From: Roseitalea sp.
GTDB taxonomy: Bacteria; Pseudomonadota; Alphaproteobacteria; Rhizobiales; Rhizobiaceae
Assembly (NCBI GenBank): GCA_017642895.1
Contig: JAEPON010000014.1
Span: forward strand, 1-64,000
Reading direction: 5' to 3'
DNA: 64,000 nucleotides
Shown here: positions 1 to 8,607 of the stretch, one piece after another
Layout: the number at the start of each line of letters is the position of its first letter
Position numbering within the stretch: position 1 is the first letter of the stretch
Position numbers and translations under genes: made by a program
The notes under the pieces: generated by a model
Database searches by the model: none
Told to the model about the DNA's origin: nothing
The model's input: the letters and a program-made list of their open reading frames with translations, nothing else

Positions 1-153
1 CGGCGTGTGGCCAATATCGTGCGCCACGGGCGCAACATGCGCATCGGCAAAGGCACGCACCTCGGCACGCACACCCCGCACATCCTCCGGCTCAAGCCGG
101 TTGTCATAAAGGCGATCAGACAAGCGTTCGGGAAAGGGCATTATCTGCTCCAT
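1..153 (-). CDS. Acyl-CoA dehydrogenase, N-terminal part (runs off the left edge)
   Basis: Only 51 N-terminal codons are inside the window, starting at an ATG whose complement is at 151-153. The residues include VRAEVRAFADAHVAP, which resembles the first helices of acyl-CoA dehydrogenase N-terminal domains. A family call is reasonable but the substrate cannot be inferred. A second in-frame ATG lies four codons further in. It follows glutaryl-CoA dehydrogenase by 35 bases on the same strand, so the two are probably co-transcribed as two FAD-dependent desaturases of one degradation route. The active site is outside the window. Confidence 0.6.
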   Translation of the reverse strand, partial: MEQIMPFPERLSDRLYDNRLEPEDVRGVRAEVRAFADAHVAPVAHDIGHTP

Positions 154-188
154 TCAGGCAATTTTTGAAACGTTGTACCGGCGCCGGT

Positions 189-1418
189 TCAAGCGAAGGC
201 CTGCAGTCCGGTGATCGCGCGTCCCAGGATCAGGGCGTGCACGTCGTGTGTGCCCTCATAGGTGTTGACAGTTTCCAGATTGGTGGCGTGGCGCATGACA
301 TGGAACTCCTCCGAGATTCCGTTGCCGCCATGCATGTCGCGGGCTTGGCGGGCAATGTCGAGCGCCTTGCCGCAATTGTTGCGCTTGATCAGGCTGATCG
401 CCTCGGGCCCGAGGATGCCCTCCTCGAGCAGGCGTCCGGCGCGCAAGGACGCTTGCAGGCCGAGCGCGATCTCGGTCTCCATGTCGGCAAGTTTCTTCTG
501 AAACAGCTGAGTCTGCGCCAGCGGCTTGCCGAACTGCTTTCGATCAAGCCCATATTGACGCGCCCGGTGAAGACAGTCTTCAGCCGCGCCCATTGCGCCC
601 CACGAGATGCCGTAACGGGCCCGGTTGAGGCAGCCGAACGGACCTTTCAGCCCCTCGACATGGGGCAACAGGTTCTCTTCGGGCACAAGGACTTTGTCCA
701 TGACGATCTCGCCGGTGATCGAGGCGCGCAGGCTGAGCTTGCCGCCGATCTTCGGCGCCGACAGTCCTGCCATGCCCCTGTCCAGAACGAACCCCTTTAT
801 CTTGCCGTCATGGGCTTTGGACTTGGCCCAGACGACGAACACATCAGCGATCGGCGCGTTGGAGATCCAGGTCTTGGTGCCGGTCAGTTCATAGCCGCCA
901 TCCACCGGTTCAGCGCGCGTTTTCATGCCGCCGGGATCCGAGCCCGCATCGGGTTCCGTCAGGCCGAAACAGCCGACATACTCGCCTGATGCCAACTTCG
1001 GCAGATATTTCTGGCGATGGTCCTCGCTGCCATAGGCATAAATCGGATACATAACCAAGGACGACTGGACACTCATCATCGAGCGATAGCCCGAGTCGAC
1101 GCGCTCGATCTCGCGAGCGATCAGGCCATAGGCGACGTAGCTTGCCTCAACCCCGCCATAGGCTTCCGGTGTCGTGCAGCCGAGCAGGCCCAGTTCGCCC
1201 ATCTCGTTGAAGATTTCACGATCGGTGCGTTCCTCCGCATAGGCCGTCATGACGCGCGGCAGCAATTGGTCTTGCGCATAGGATCGCGCGGTGTCGCCGA
1301 TCATGCGCTCCTCATCGGTGAGCTGCGCGGCCAGGTGCAGTGGATCTTCCCAATCAAAGCGTCCGATATCGGGGCGCGATTTCGGTGCGAGTTCGCGGCT
1401 TGTCTGCATTGCGTCCAT
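189..1418 (-). CDS. gcdH: Glutaryl-CoA dehydrogenase
   Basis: FAD flavoprotein of 409 residues, the usual family length. It oxidatively decarboxylates glutaryl-CoA to crotonyl-CoA and passes electrons to ETF. Visible family marks are [15 protein letters not shown] around 109-123 (its Arg112 matches the substrate carboxylate-binding Arg of characterised enzymes), the FAD-binding stretch [15 protein letters not shown] at 150-164, and the C-terminal [17 protein letters not shown] at 385-401 with the catalytic base at Glu388. These blocks are close to the human and bacterial GcdH sequence, so the specific call is well supported. It lies downstream of ribB and upstream of a second acyl-CoA dehydrogenase on the same strand. 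It may serve the end of the catabolic routes in this block. Confidence 0.9.
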   Translation of the reverse strand: MDAMQTSRELAPKSRPDIGRFDWEDPLHLAAQLTDEERMIGDTARSYAQDQLLPRVMTAYAEERTDREIFNEMGELGLLGCTTPEAYGGVEASYVAYGLIAREIERVDSGYRSMMSVQSSLVMYPIYAYGSEDHRQKYLPKLASGEYVGCFGLTEPDAGSDPGGMKTRAEPVDGGYELTGTKTWISNAPIADVFVVWAKSKAHDGKIKGFVLDRGMAGLSAPKIGGKLSLRASITGEIVMDKVLVPEENLLPHVEGLKGPFGCLNRARYGISWGAMGAAEDCLHRARQYGLDRKQFGKPLAQTQLFQKKLADMETEIALGLQASLRAGRLLEEGILGPEAISLIKRNNCGKALDIARQARDMHGGNGISEEFHVMRHATNLETVNTYEGTHDVHALILGRAITGLQAFA

Positions 1419-1506
1419 GTCCGTTACTCAAATCCTCGTCACATCTTCAAATTGTTGCGGCGGTGATCACGACCGACGCGGTGCGCCGCGCGGGAACCGG
1501 ATGGTT

Positions 1507-2157
1507 TCAACCGGCGCGGGCCGCGTGCGCGGTGCGGTCCTGGTCATGGACCAGACGATGGGCGATCAGATCGGCGATCGATATGATCGCCAAGCCATGA
1601 CGGCGCGCAAAAAACAACAATTCGGGCACGCGCATCATCTTGCCATCGTCGCGCATCACCTCGGCCAGCAGACCGACCGGTGTGCACCCGGCCAGGCGGC
1701 AAAGATCCACCGTGGCTTCGGTGTGACCGTCACGTTCCAGGACCCCGCCACGGCGCGCCCGCAACGGCAGCACATGCCCGGGCCGGCAAAGGTCGCCCGG
1801 TCGTGTGCCGCTGTCGGCAAGAATGTTGATTGTGCGTGCCCGGTCGGCGCCGGAAACACCGGTGCTGATCCCGTCCGCAGCATCGACCGTGACCGTGTAT
1901 GCAGTCGCGCGAGGGTCCTGATTGTCGGCAACCATGGGCGGCAGGTTCATCGCATCGGCGCGATCGTGATCCATGGCAACGCAAACGATGCCGCTGGTGT
2001 GACGTATGACAAAGCCTAGCCAATCCGCTGTCGCGTGCTCGGCGGCCATGATCAGGTCGCCCTCGTTTTCCCGGTCGATATCATCGATCACGATGACCGG
2101 TTTGCCTTTGGCGATCTCCTCAAGCGCGGTGGTGATCGTGTTCAAACCGGCCAACAT
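1507..2157 (-). CDS. ribB: 3,4-dihydroxy-2-butanone 4-phosphate synthase (stand-alone)
   Basis: Converts ribulose 5-phosphate to 3,4-dihydroxy-2-butanone 4-phosphate plus formate in riboflavin synthesis. The 216 residues correspond to the RibB domain alone, with no GTP cyclohydrolase II half. Diagnostic motifs are DRENEGD at 28-34 (metal and phosphate site), RPGHV at 125-129 and GHTEATVDL at 144-152. The ATG is preceded by GAGGAG at good spacing, and a promoter-like pair lies upstream at 2200-2228. It sits between a GMC flavoprotein and glutaryl-CoA dehydrogenase, which suggests extra flavin supply for this catabolic block. I saw no FMN riboswitch in the short leader. Confidence 0.93.
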   Translation of the reverse strand: MLAGLNTITTALEEIAKGKPVIVIDDIDRENEGDLIMAAEHATADWLGFVIRHTSGIVCVAMDHDRADAMNLPPMVADNQDPRATAYTVTVDAADGISTGVSGADRARTINILADSGTRPGDLCRPGHVLPLRARRGGVLERDGHTEATVDLCRLAGCTPVGLLAEVMRDDGKMMRVPELLFFARRHGLAIISIADLIAHRLVHDQDRTAHAARAG

Positions 2158-2199
2158 GGCGCGCTCCTCGTGAATGTTCTGTAATACGGAATTAATCTC

Positions 2200-2228
2200 T
2201 TTTTACAGACATATTCTCTGCCTGTCAA
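2200..2228 (-). promoter_or_regulatory. Candidate sigma-70-type promoter for ribB
   Basis: On the minus strand a perfect TTGACA (complement of 2223-2228) is followed after 17 bases by TAAAAA (complement of 2200-2205), four of six matches to TATAAT. The predicted start would give a leader of about 35 bases ending at the GAGGAG ribosome site. A 6-base inverted repeat, CTGTAA at 2179-2184 and TTACAG at 2203-2208, overlaps the -10 region and could bind a regulator. Pattern only. Confidence 0.5.
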
Positions 2229-2236
2229 GAACGCCA

Positions 2237-3841
2237 TCAACCGGCCTTTGTCAGGTCGGCAGCCTTCTCACCGATCATGATTGCCGCCGCATTGGTGTTG
2301 CCACCGACAATCGTCGGCATGATCGAGGCGTCAGCAACGCGCAGGCCACCAACCCCCTTGACCCGGAGCCGGTCGTCGACGACCGCATCGGGTTCAGGAC
2401 CCATCTTGCAGGTGCCGACCTGATGGTGGCAGGTCGACAGGTTTTGGCGGACAAAATCATCAACCTCGTCCTCGGTTTGAACGTCGGGGCCGGGAAGCAG
2501 TTCGACTTCGCGGTAGGGGTCGAAAGCCGGCTGCAGCGCCAGGGCTCTTGCCTGACGGAACGTGCGCCGGAAGAACGCGCGGTCATTGTCTTCGCTTAGG
2601 TAGTTTGCGTGGATGAGAGGGTTGTCCTGAGGGTCGGAACTGGCCAGGGCGATCGTGCCGCGGCTTTCGGGACGCAGAAGGCATGGGGCGAGCATGTATC
2701 CATCACGATCAAGCGGGCCGGCACGCCGCGCGAACGGCAGCCGAACTCGCCGCACGCCGAGACCTATGCCGAAATGCCATTGCGTGTCGGGAACCTCAAG
2801 CTCGGGACGTGACCGCGTGAAGGCGCCACCCTGCACGGGGAATTGGGAGAAAGGGCCGCTCTTCAGCATCATGGCCTGAAGCATGCCCAAGGCGGCGCGA
2901 TCCAGCCTGATCAATTGGTGGAGCGTGATCGGTTGCGAGCAGCCATACATGAAAGGAATCTGGACATGGTCCTGGAGATTGCGTCCGACGCCCGGCAGGT
3001 CGGCAGCGACGGTGACCCCGTGTGCGCGCAATTGCTCCGCCGGCCCGATCCCCGAAAGAAGCAGCAAGTGCGGCGAACCGATCACGCCGGCGGCAAGGAT
3101 GACCTCCCGTGCCGCCTCAAAACGCTGTGCCTTGCCTCTTGTCCGCGCGATCACGCCGACGGCGCGGCCATTTTCGATTTCGACGCCCGTTACATGAGCG
3201 TCCGTGACAACGCGCAGATTGGGCCGTTTTCGTGCAGGCCGCAGAAATGCCTCGGCCGTGCTTTGCCGGCGCCCGTTGGCCGAGGTGAAATCAAACCGTC
3301 CAAACCCCTCCTGTTGAGGGCCGTTAAAGTCGTCGGTTCCGGAAAAGCCGGCCTGCTCGCCGGCCCGTACAAAGGCTTCAAAGAGCGGATTGGGCATTGA
3401 GCCCCTGGTGATCTTGAGCGGGCCGGTCAGACCATGCAAATCGTCGTCGCGCTCCAGGTGCCCTTCCGATTTCTTGAAGTAGTGCAGCACCTCATCGAAG
3501 GACCATCCCCGGTTGCCGCGTTGCGCCCAGATGTCAAAGTCCGATGGGTGACCGCGAACGTAAACCTGACCGTTGATCGACGACGACCCGCCCAGCACTT
3601 TGCCGCGCGGCCAGAACAGGCTGCGCATGTCCAGTCCGGGTTCGCCCTGCGTGTTGTACTTCCAACCGAATGACCCCTTTCGGATGAGTTCGCCGCTTCC
3701 CGCAGGAACATGGATCATCGGCGACCAGTCCCGCCCGCCCGCCTCGATAAGCGTGACGCTGACTTTCGGGTCCTCGCTCAGGCGACTGGCGATCACCGCG
3801 CCCGAAGAACCGGCTCCCACAACGACATAGTCCACTGCCAT
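2237..3841 (-). CDS. GMC-family FAD oxidoreductase (choline/alcohol dehydrogenase type)
   Basis: GMC flavoprotein that probably oxidises an alcohol to an aldehyde. From the chosen start (MAVDYVVVGAGSSG) it is about 534 residues, normal for the family. It shows the FAD dinucleotide fold near the N-terminus, the GMC signature GKVLGGSSSINGQVYVRG, and the C-terminal CHHQVGTCKMG (active-site His) and GGNTNAAAIMIGEKAADL region. The open frame extends 12 codons upstream to 3877, but the residues before MAVDYV are not family-like. It is divergent to the aldehyde dehydrogenase at 3952, a natural alcohol-to-aldehyde-to-acid pair. No substrate can be assigned. Confidence 0.85.
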   Translation of the reverse strand: MAVDYVVVGAGSSGAVIASRLSEDPKVSVTLIEAGGRDWSPMIHVPAGSGELIRKGSFGWKYNTQGEPGLDMRSLFWPRGKVLGGSSSINGQVYVRGHPSDFDIWAQRGNRGWSFDEVLHYFKKSEGHLERDDDLHGLTGPLKITRGSMPNPLFEAFVRAGEQAGFSGTDDFNGPQQEGFGRFDFTSANGRRQSTAEAFLRPARKRPNLRVVTDAHVTGVEIENGRAVGVIARTRGKAQRFEAAREVILAAGVIGSPHLLLLSGIGPAEQLRAHGVTVAADLPGVGRNLQDHVQIPFMYGCSQPITLHQLIRLDRAALGMLQAMMLKSGPFSQFPVQGGAFTRSRPELEVPDTQWHFGIGLGVRRVRLPFARRAGPLDRDGYMLAPCLLRPESRGTIALASSDPQDNPLIHANYLSEDNDRAFFRRTFRQARALALQPAFDPYREVELLPGPDVQTEDEVDDFVRQNLSTCHHQVGTCKMGPEPDAVVDDRLRVKGVGGLRVADASIMPTIVGGNTNAAAIMIGEKAADLTKAG

Positions 3842-3900
3842 TCTCCAATTTCCCATCGTGCGGTCGCCATACAACAAAAATGACTTGCATTCTACACTAA

Positions 3901-3928
3901 ATGGGATTATTCCTATCTTTTAGAACAA
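3901..3928 (+). promoter_or_regulatory. Candidate operator in the GMC/ALDH divergent region
   Basis: The roughly 110-base region between the divergent GMC and aldehyde dehydrogenase genes holds ATGGGATTATTCC, an imperfect inverted repeat at 3901-3913, followed by TTTAGAACAA at 3919-3928, 24 bases before the dehydrogenase ATG. Similar elements occur upstream of the FMN reductase (9622-9648) and the hydrolase at 12248 (12212-12221). On the minus strand TAGAAT at 3889-3894 could be a -10 for the GMC gene. No -35 is convincing. Confidence 0.35.
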
Positions 3929-3951
3929 ACGCGAGGTGGGAGGAAACTTGC

Positions 3952-5451
3952 ATGTTCAGCAGTATCGTGCGCGAACGGGACCGCCTTGGCGTATCGGACC
4001 TGTCCAATTTCGTGAACGGTGATTGGGTCGCCGATTTCGACCAGCGGTTCGATCAGGTGCACCCCTCCACCAACCAGCCGGTGACCCGTGTGCCCGAAGC
4101 CGGGTCGCGCGGCGTGGACGCGGCGGTGGCCGCCGCAAGGCGGGCCTTCGATCAGGGCCCATGGCCGACCATGGCGGCCCGAGAGCGCAAAAAGATACTT
4201 CAGAAACTGGTCGACCGGATTTCCGACGCTTCAGAGGATCTGGGTTATCTGCAAACCCTCGACAACGGCATACCGATCAATTTCAGCCTGAACACACGCG
4301 TCTCGGCGGTCACGGCGGCAGACATATTCGACCACTACGCCGGCTGGATCGACAAGATCACCGGCGAGACCTATCCGCAATACACCGATACGCAGAACCT
4401 GCATTTCATGACCTATCGAGAGCCGGTCGGGGTGGTCGGAGCAATCATCCCCTGGAACGCTCCCCTGATGATGTTCGCACTCAAAGTCGCTCCTGCGCTG
4501 GCGACAGGCTGCACCGTCGTGCTTAAACCGTCGGAACTGGCAAACTTGGCGGCATCACGGCTTGCTCAAATCGTCGCCGAAAGCGATCTGCCGCCCGGCG
4601 TGTTCAATCTGGTCACGGGCGGTGCGGAAACCGGCGCCGCCATCGCCGATCATCCCGGCATTGACAAAATCACCTTTACCGGCAGCCCCTTTGTCGGCGA
4701 GAAAATCCTCTCCGTCGCCGGCAAGAACATGAAGCGTGTCACGCTCGAACTTGGCGGCAAGTCGGCCGCCCTCGTCTTCCCCGAAGCGCGTTCCATCGAA
4801 GTCGCGGCCAAGACGGTGATGGCGTTGAGTTCGACCTTCCTGTCCGGTCAGGTCTGTTCAACGCCGACGCGAGCCGTCGTGCACCGCTCTGTGCTCGACG
4901 AGTTCATCGCGCATGCACAGGCCCAGATTGCCAGCGTCAAATTCGGCGACCCGTTCGATACCGCAACCACCTCGGCACCGATCATCTCCGCCCGCCAGGT
5001 GGAGAGAATCATGGGCTACATCGACAAAGGCCAGCAACAGGGCGCCCGGCTCGTGTTTGGCGGCGACCGCCCAAACGGGCCACTTGCCGACGGGAACTGG
5101 ATCAACCCGACCTTGTTCGCTGATGTCGACAACAAAATGGACATCGCGCAGGAGGAGATCTTCGGCCCCGTTCTGTCCGTCATCCCCTTCGACACCGAAG
5201 AAGAGGCCTTGGCGATCGCCAATGACAGTCAATACGGCCTTTCAGGCGGCATCTGGACCGCCGATCTGACTCGCGCATTCCGCGTCGGCCGCGCCATGCG
5301 CACCGGTTCGGTCGGCATCAACGGCTACTCGGTCATGCCGAATTCGCCGGCCGGTGGCCTGAAGCGCTCAGGCATGGGGCGTGAGGGAGGCTGGTCGACG
5401 ATCGAGGCGTTCACCGAATTGAAGACGCTGATTTTGAATCTGGACGGTTGA
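3952..5451 (+). CDS. NAD(P)-dependent aldehyde dehydrogenase
   Basis: ALDH superfamily enzyme of about 499 residues, oxidising an aldehyde to its acid. It carries the nucleotide-binding segment GVVGAIIPWNAPL, the catalytic Glu motif LELGGKSAA, the catalytic Cys in SGQVCST, and the C-terminal EEIFGPVLSVIPF. The ATG at 3952 is chosen because GGGAGG lies seven bases upstream; the frame is open from 3901, but those residues are not ALDH-like. It is divergent to the GMC oxidoreductase and 104 bases upstream of a TRAP transporter on the same strand. The family is too broad to name a substrate. Confidence 0.9.
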   Translation: MFSSIVRERDRLGVSDLSNFVNGDWVADFDQRFDQVHPSTNQPVTRVPEAGSRGVDAAVAAARRAFDQGPWPTMAARERKKILQKLVDRISDASEDLGYLQTLDNGIPINFSLNTRVSAVTAADIFDHYAGWIDKITGETYPQYTDTQNLHFMTYREPVGVVGAIIPWNAPLMMFALKVAPALATGCTVVLKPSELANLAASRLAQIVAESDLPPGVFNLVTGGAETGAAIADHPGIDKITFTGSPFVGEKILSVAGKNMKRVTLELGGKSAALVFPEARSIEVAAKTVMALSSTFLSGQVCSTPTRAVVHRSVLDEFIAHAQAQIASVKFGDPFDTATTSAPIISARQVERIMGYIDKGQQQGARLVFGGDRPNGPLADGNWINPTLFADVDNKMDIAQEEIFGPVLSVIPFDTEEEALAIANDSQYGLSGGIWTADLTRAFRVGRAMRTGSVGINGYSVMPNSPAGGLKRSGMGREGGWSTIEAFTELKTLILNLDG

Positions 5452-5555
5452 GCGACGAACCGGGCGCGATCGAGCCCACAAGACACACCCACGCATCGGC
5501 AATCCGATCGATGCATTGCGACCAAATCGCATGAGACAATCGAGGAGGAGACCAC

Positions 5556-6656
5556 ATGAAACATTCCCTTGCCACCACAGCCCTTGCCTGTTCGCTGTCG
5601 CTGACCGCCTTTGGCGCGTCAGCCGACACAACGCTCGTCTACGGCTCATGGGCGCCATCCACCGACCCGTTCTCACGGGCTTTTCCAGCCTTTGCCGAAC
5701 AGGTCGCGGCGCAATCGGGTGGCGAGATCGCGTTCGAGACACATTTTGACAGTTCGGTCGTCCAGATGCGCACAGTTCTGTCGGCGATCGATGACGACCT
5801 CGTCGATGCCGGCTATATCGCCGGATCGGTCTATCAGGCCGAGTTGCCGATCGAATCGATTATCGCAAACTATTCGTCGATCGAGAGCAACCCCTGGGCG
5901 CTTTCAGCGGCGATGACGGAAGTGCTGACGCGAGACTGCGACGATTGCGCGACGCAGTATGACCGCTATGGCATTGTACCTCTGGCATATGGCGCAACGC
6001 CCCACTTCTATCTGATGTGTCGCGATGCCATCGAGGGATTCAGCGATCTGGAAGGCAAGTCGATCCGCGCCGCCAGCGGCAATCTGAGCTTCCCGCCCTT
6101 CATCGGCGCGGTGCCGGTGTCCACGCCGACGGTTGAGGTTTTCGAAGCCATGCAGCGCGGTCAGGTGGAATGCGCCATGGGCAGCATCTTCTGGCTGCAA
6201 TCCTACAGCCTGTGGGATGTGGTCGACTATGTGCTCGACATGCCGGTGGGACAGTACAACAACGGACTGATCCTGGCGTTCAACAAGGATCGTTGGGAGG
6301 ACTTGCCAGACGCCCACCGCGAGGCGATCAGCGCGTCTGTGCCGGCCTTCATCGCAGAGGCTGCGGCAACCGGCACGGCCATGGCCGAGGAGGTTCGTGC
6401 AGCGTCGATCGAGCGCGGTGTGGTCTGGGCCGAACCCTCGGCTGAAATGCGCGAGACGATGCAAGCCTGGTTCGCCTCCAAACGCGACGAAGTTGCGGAG
6501 TATGGCGTCGGTCTGGGTGTCGAGGCGACGCCGCAACTGCTCGAGCAGGTGGAAGCCAAGACGGCCGAGTGGAACGCGCGCGTCGATGCGCTGGGATCTG
6601 ACAAGGATGCGTTTCTTGCGGCACTGACCGAGGCGCTGGAGGCCAGCGCGAACTGA
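5556..6656 (+). CDS. dctP: TRAP transporter periplasmic solute-binding protein
   Basis: DctP-type (TRAP family 7) extracytoplasmic receptor of 366 residues that delivers an organic acid to the membrane subunits encoded next. It begins with a Sec signal peptide (positive MKH start, hydrophobic core, likely cleavage after GASA). It has the family features of an early VLSAIDDDLVDAGYI segment and the mid-protein DLEGKSIRA block. GAGGAGGAG precedes the ATG. DctQ and DctM follow, completing the system. The ligand is probably a carboxylate, since the locus oxidises aldehydes to acids, but this is inference from context. Confidence 0.88.
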   Translation: MKHSLATTALACSLSLTAFGASADTTLVYGSWAPSTDPFSRAFPAFAEQVAAQSGGEIAFETHFDSSVVQMRTVLSAIDDDLVDAGYIAGSVYQAELPIESIIANYSSIESNPWALSAAMTEVLTRDCDDCATQYDRYGIVPLAYGATPHFYLMCRDAIEGFSDLEGKSIRAASGNLSFPPFIGAVPVSTPTVEVFEAMQRGQVECAMGSIFWLQSYSLWDVVDYVLDMPVGQYNNGLILAFNKDRWEDLPDAHREAISASVPAFIAEAAATGTAMAEEVRAASIERGVVWAEPSAEMRETMQAWFASKRDEVAEYGVGLGVEATPQLLEQVEAKTAEWNARVDALGSDKDAFLAALTEALEASAN

Positions 6657-6667
6657 GCCTGATAACG

Positions 6668-6692
6668 GACCGGCCGTGCACACGGTGCGGTC
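6668..6692 (+). other. Intercistronic hairpin after dctP
   Basis: GACCG and CCGTG pair with CACGG and CGGTC across a two-base loop, giving an interrupted ten-pair stem 11 bases after the dctP stop. There is no T tract. Hairpins here commonly shield the 3' end of binding-protein mRNA and reduce downstream expression. The upstream GTG at 6676 falls inside it, which supports starting dctQ at 6721. Confidence 0.45.
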
Positions 6693-6720
6693 GGTCGCCA
6701 TCAATGCGCGGAGCCAAGCG

Positions 6721-7269
6721 GTGAGCATTCTCAAGAAGACTCTGGACCACATCTCGGAGATTGCGCTGTTCATGGCTGCCATCGTCGCCGGTTTGATGAT
6801 GATCCATGTGTCGGCCGACGTCATCGCCAAACGGCTCTTCAACGCGCCCATCATCGGCACGCTGGAAGCGGTCAGCCTCTATTACATGCTGGCGCTGGTT
6901 TTTCTTCCGCTCGGCGTCATCCAACGCGATCGCGGACACGTCTTCATCGAGCTGTTCACGCAGAATATCGGAGATCGCGCAAGACGTTTTCTCGATGCGA
7001 TCGCATTGCTGTTCATGCTCGTGCTCACAGTCCTTCTGGTCTGGAAGGGCACCGAAGTCGCCGTCGAAAAAACACAGGCCGGCGAACTGTCGCAGAACCT
7101 TGAACTGGCTTGGCAGGTATGGCCGGGCCGTTGGCTTCCTGTGATCGGTTTCACGCTGACCGCGATCTACGCGCTCATTTATCTGATTTCCGAGAGCCTG
7201 TTTCTCCTCTCTGGATCGGAAAACGAAGTCCCCGACAAGCATACTCCAGACGATGATGGGGGCTTCTGA
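6721..7269 (+). CDS. dctQ: TRAP transporter small permease subunit
   Basis: Four-helix DctQ-family membrane protein of about 182 residues. The GTG at 6721 is preferred because GGAG lies seven bases before it and the product then begins VSILKKTLDHISEIALFMAAIVAG, a normal DctQ N-terminus. The frame is open from another GTG at 6676. Hydrophobic segments are apparent at the start, around ALVFLPLGVIQRDRGHVFIE, at LLFMLVLTVLLVWKG and near the C-terminus. It partners DctM, which begins one base after its stop. Confidence 0.85.
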   Translation: MSILKKTLDHISEIALFMAAIVAGLMMIHVSADVIAKRLFNAPIIGTLEAVSLYYMLALVFLPLGVIQRDRGHVFIELFTQNIGDRARRFLDAIALLFMLVLTVLLVWKGTEVAVEKTQAGELSQNLELAWQVWPGRWLPVIGFTLTAIYALIYLISESLFLLSGSENEVPDKHTPDDDGGF

Positions 7270-7270
7270 C

Positions 7271-8578
7271 ATGTCGAGCCTTGAAATCGGCTTCGCCGGC
7301 ATCGTGGCGATGCTTGGCCTTCTGATTATCCGCATTCCCATCGGTGTGGCCCTGGCGATCACGTCAATCGGCGGCATCTGGCTCATTCGCGGCGAGCGGG
7401 CAGCCCTTGGCGCGCTTGGCTCCATACCATACGACTTCAGCGCATCCTGGACGCTGTCCGCCGTTCCCATGTTCCTTCTTATGGGAACGATCGCCCAGCG
7501 CTCAGGCATGGCGACCACGATCTTTCGCGCAGCCCGCGTGCTGATCGGGTTTGTGCCGGGCGGGCTGGCCATCGCGACCAACTTCGCCGCCGCCGGCTTT
7601 GCGGCGGTATCCGGTTCGACGCTCGCGACCACCGCCGCCATGGGCCGTCTGGCGCTGCCGGAGATGTTGAAGCACAATTACGATAAGGCGCTCGCCACCA
7701 GCGTTGTCGCCGCAGCGGGAACACTGGGCGGCCTGATCCCGCCGAGCGTCGCCTTTGTGATCTATGGCTGGTACGCAGAACAACCGGTCGGAAAGCTGCT
7801 GCTCGCCGGGATCATCCCCGGCCTGATAACGGCCGCCATCTACTGTGCCATGATCTACGCACGCGTACGGCGCAACCCCGCGCTTGCGCCGATGCCGGAC
7901 GAGCCGTTCTCGCGCGACGACAAGATACGCGCCATACTCGACGTGTGGCCGTTCCCCTTGATCATCGCCATGATCGTCATCGGGATTTACACCGGCCTGA
8001 CAACACCGACCGAAGCCGGCGCTTTTGCGGCTTTGCTGACGCTGCTTGTGGCCACCTTGCGCGGCCAGATGAGTGTGTCGGTGTTTCTGGAAAGCCTGAA
8101 AGACGCGGCGCGAACAACAGCTACACTGTTCTTCATCGTCATCGGCACGGTGCTGTTCACCAAGTTCCTGGCGCTTTCCGGAGTGCCGCGTTTCATTGCC
8201 GGCTACATCCAGGACGCCGCCGTTGATCCGCTGATCGTGATTTTGGCGATGACAGTGTTCTTTCTCATCCTGGGCATGTTTCTTGAAGGTATTGGCGTGA
8301 TGCTGGTCTCGCTGCCGATCCTTTTGCCAATCGCTTCGGCCGTCGGATTTGATCTCATCTGGTTCGGTGTCATCGTCGTCAAATTCGTTGAGATTGGTCT
8401 TCTGACGCCACCTGTTGGGATGAACGCATTCGTGGTCAAGTCAGTGGCTGGCGACCAGGTCAAGCTCGGGACCATCTTCAAGGGGCTGACGTGGTTCCTC
8501 GTCGCCGAGACGATCATCATGACCTTGCTGATCGCATTCCCCGGCCTGAGCCTGTTCCTGCCGAACTTGATGGACTGA
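7271..8578 (+). CDS. dctM: TRAP transporter large permease subunit
   Basis: DctM-family multi-spanning permease of 435 residues from the ATG at 7271, which immediately follows the dctQ stop. An in-frame ATG at 7253 overlapping dctQ is less likely. It is strongly hydrophobic throughout, with the family blocks AAAGTLGGLIPPSVAFVIYG, GLTTPTEAGAFAALLTL and LLTPPVGMNAFVVKSVAG. With DctP and DctQ it forms a Na+-coupled high-affinity importer, transcribed downstream of the aldehyde dehydrogenase. Confidence 0.92.
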   Translation: MSSLEIGFAGIVAMLGLLIIRIPIGVALAITSIGGIWLIRGERAALGALGSIPYDFSASWTLSAVPMFLLMGTIAQRSGMATTIFRAARVLIGFVPGGLAIATNFAAAGFAAVSGSTLATTAAMGRLALPEMLKHNYDKALATSVVAAAGTLGGLIPPSVAFVIYGWYAEQPVGKLLLAGIIPGLITAAIYCAMIYARVRRNPALAPMPDEPFSRDDKIRAILDVWPFPLIIAMIVIGIYTGLTTPTEAGAFAALLTLLVATLRGQMSVSVFLESLKDAARTTATLFFIVIGTVLFTKFLALSGVPRFIAGYIQDAAVDPLIVILAMTVFFLILGMFLEGIGVMLVSLPILLPIASAVGFDLIWFGVIVVKFVEIGLLTPPVGMNAFVVKSVAGDQVKLGTIFKGLTWFLVAETIIMTLLIAFPGLSLFLPNLMD

Positions 8579-8607
8579 CAAGCGGTGAGAGAGCAAGGAC
8601 CTGCTAC

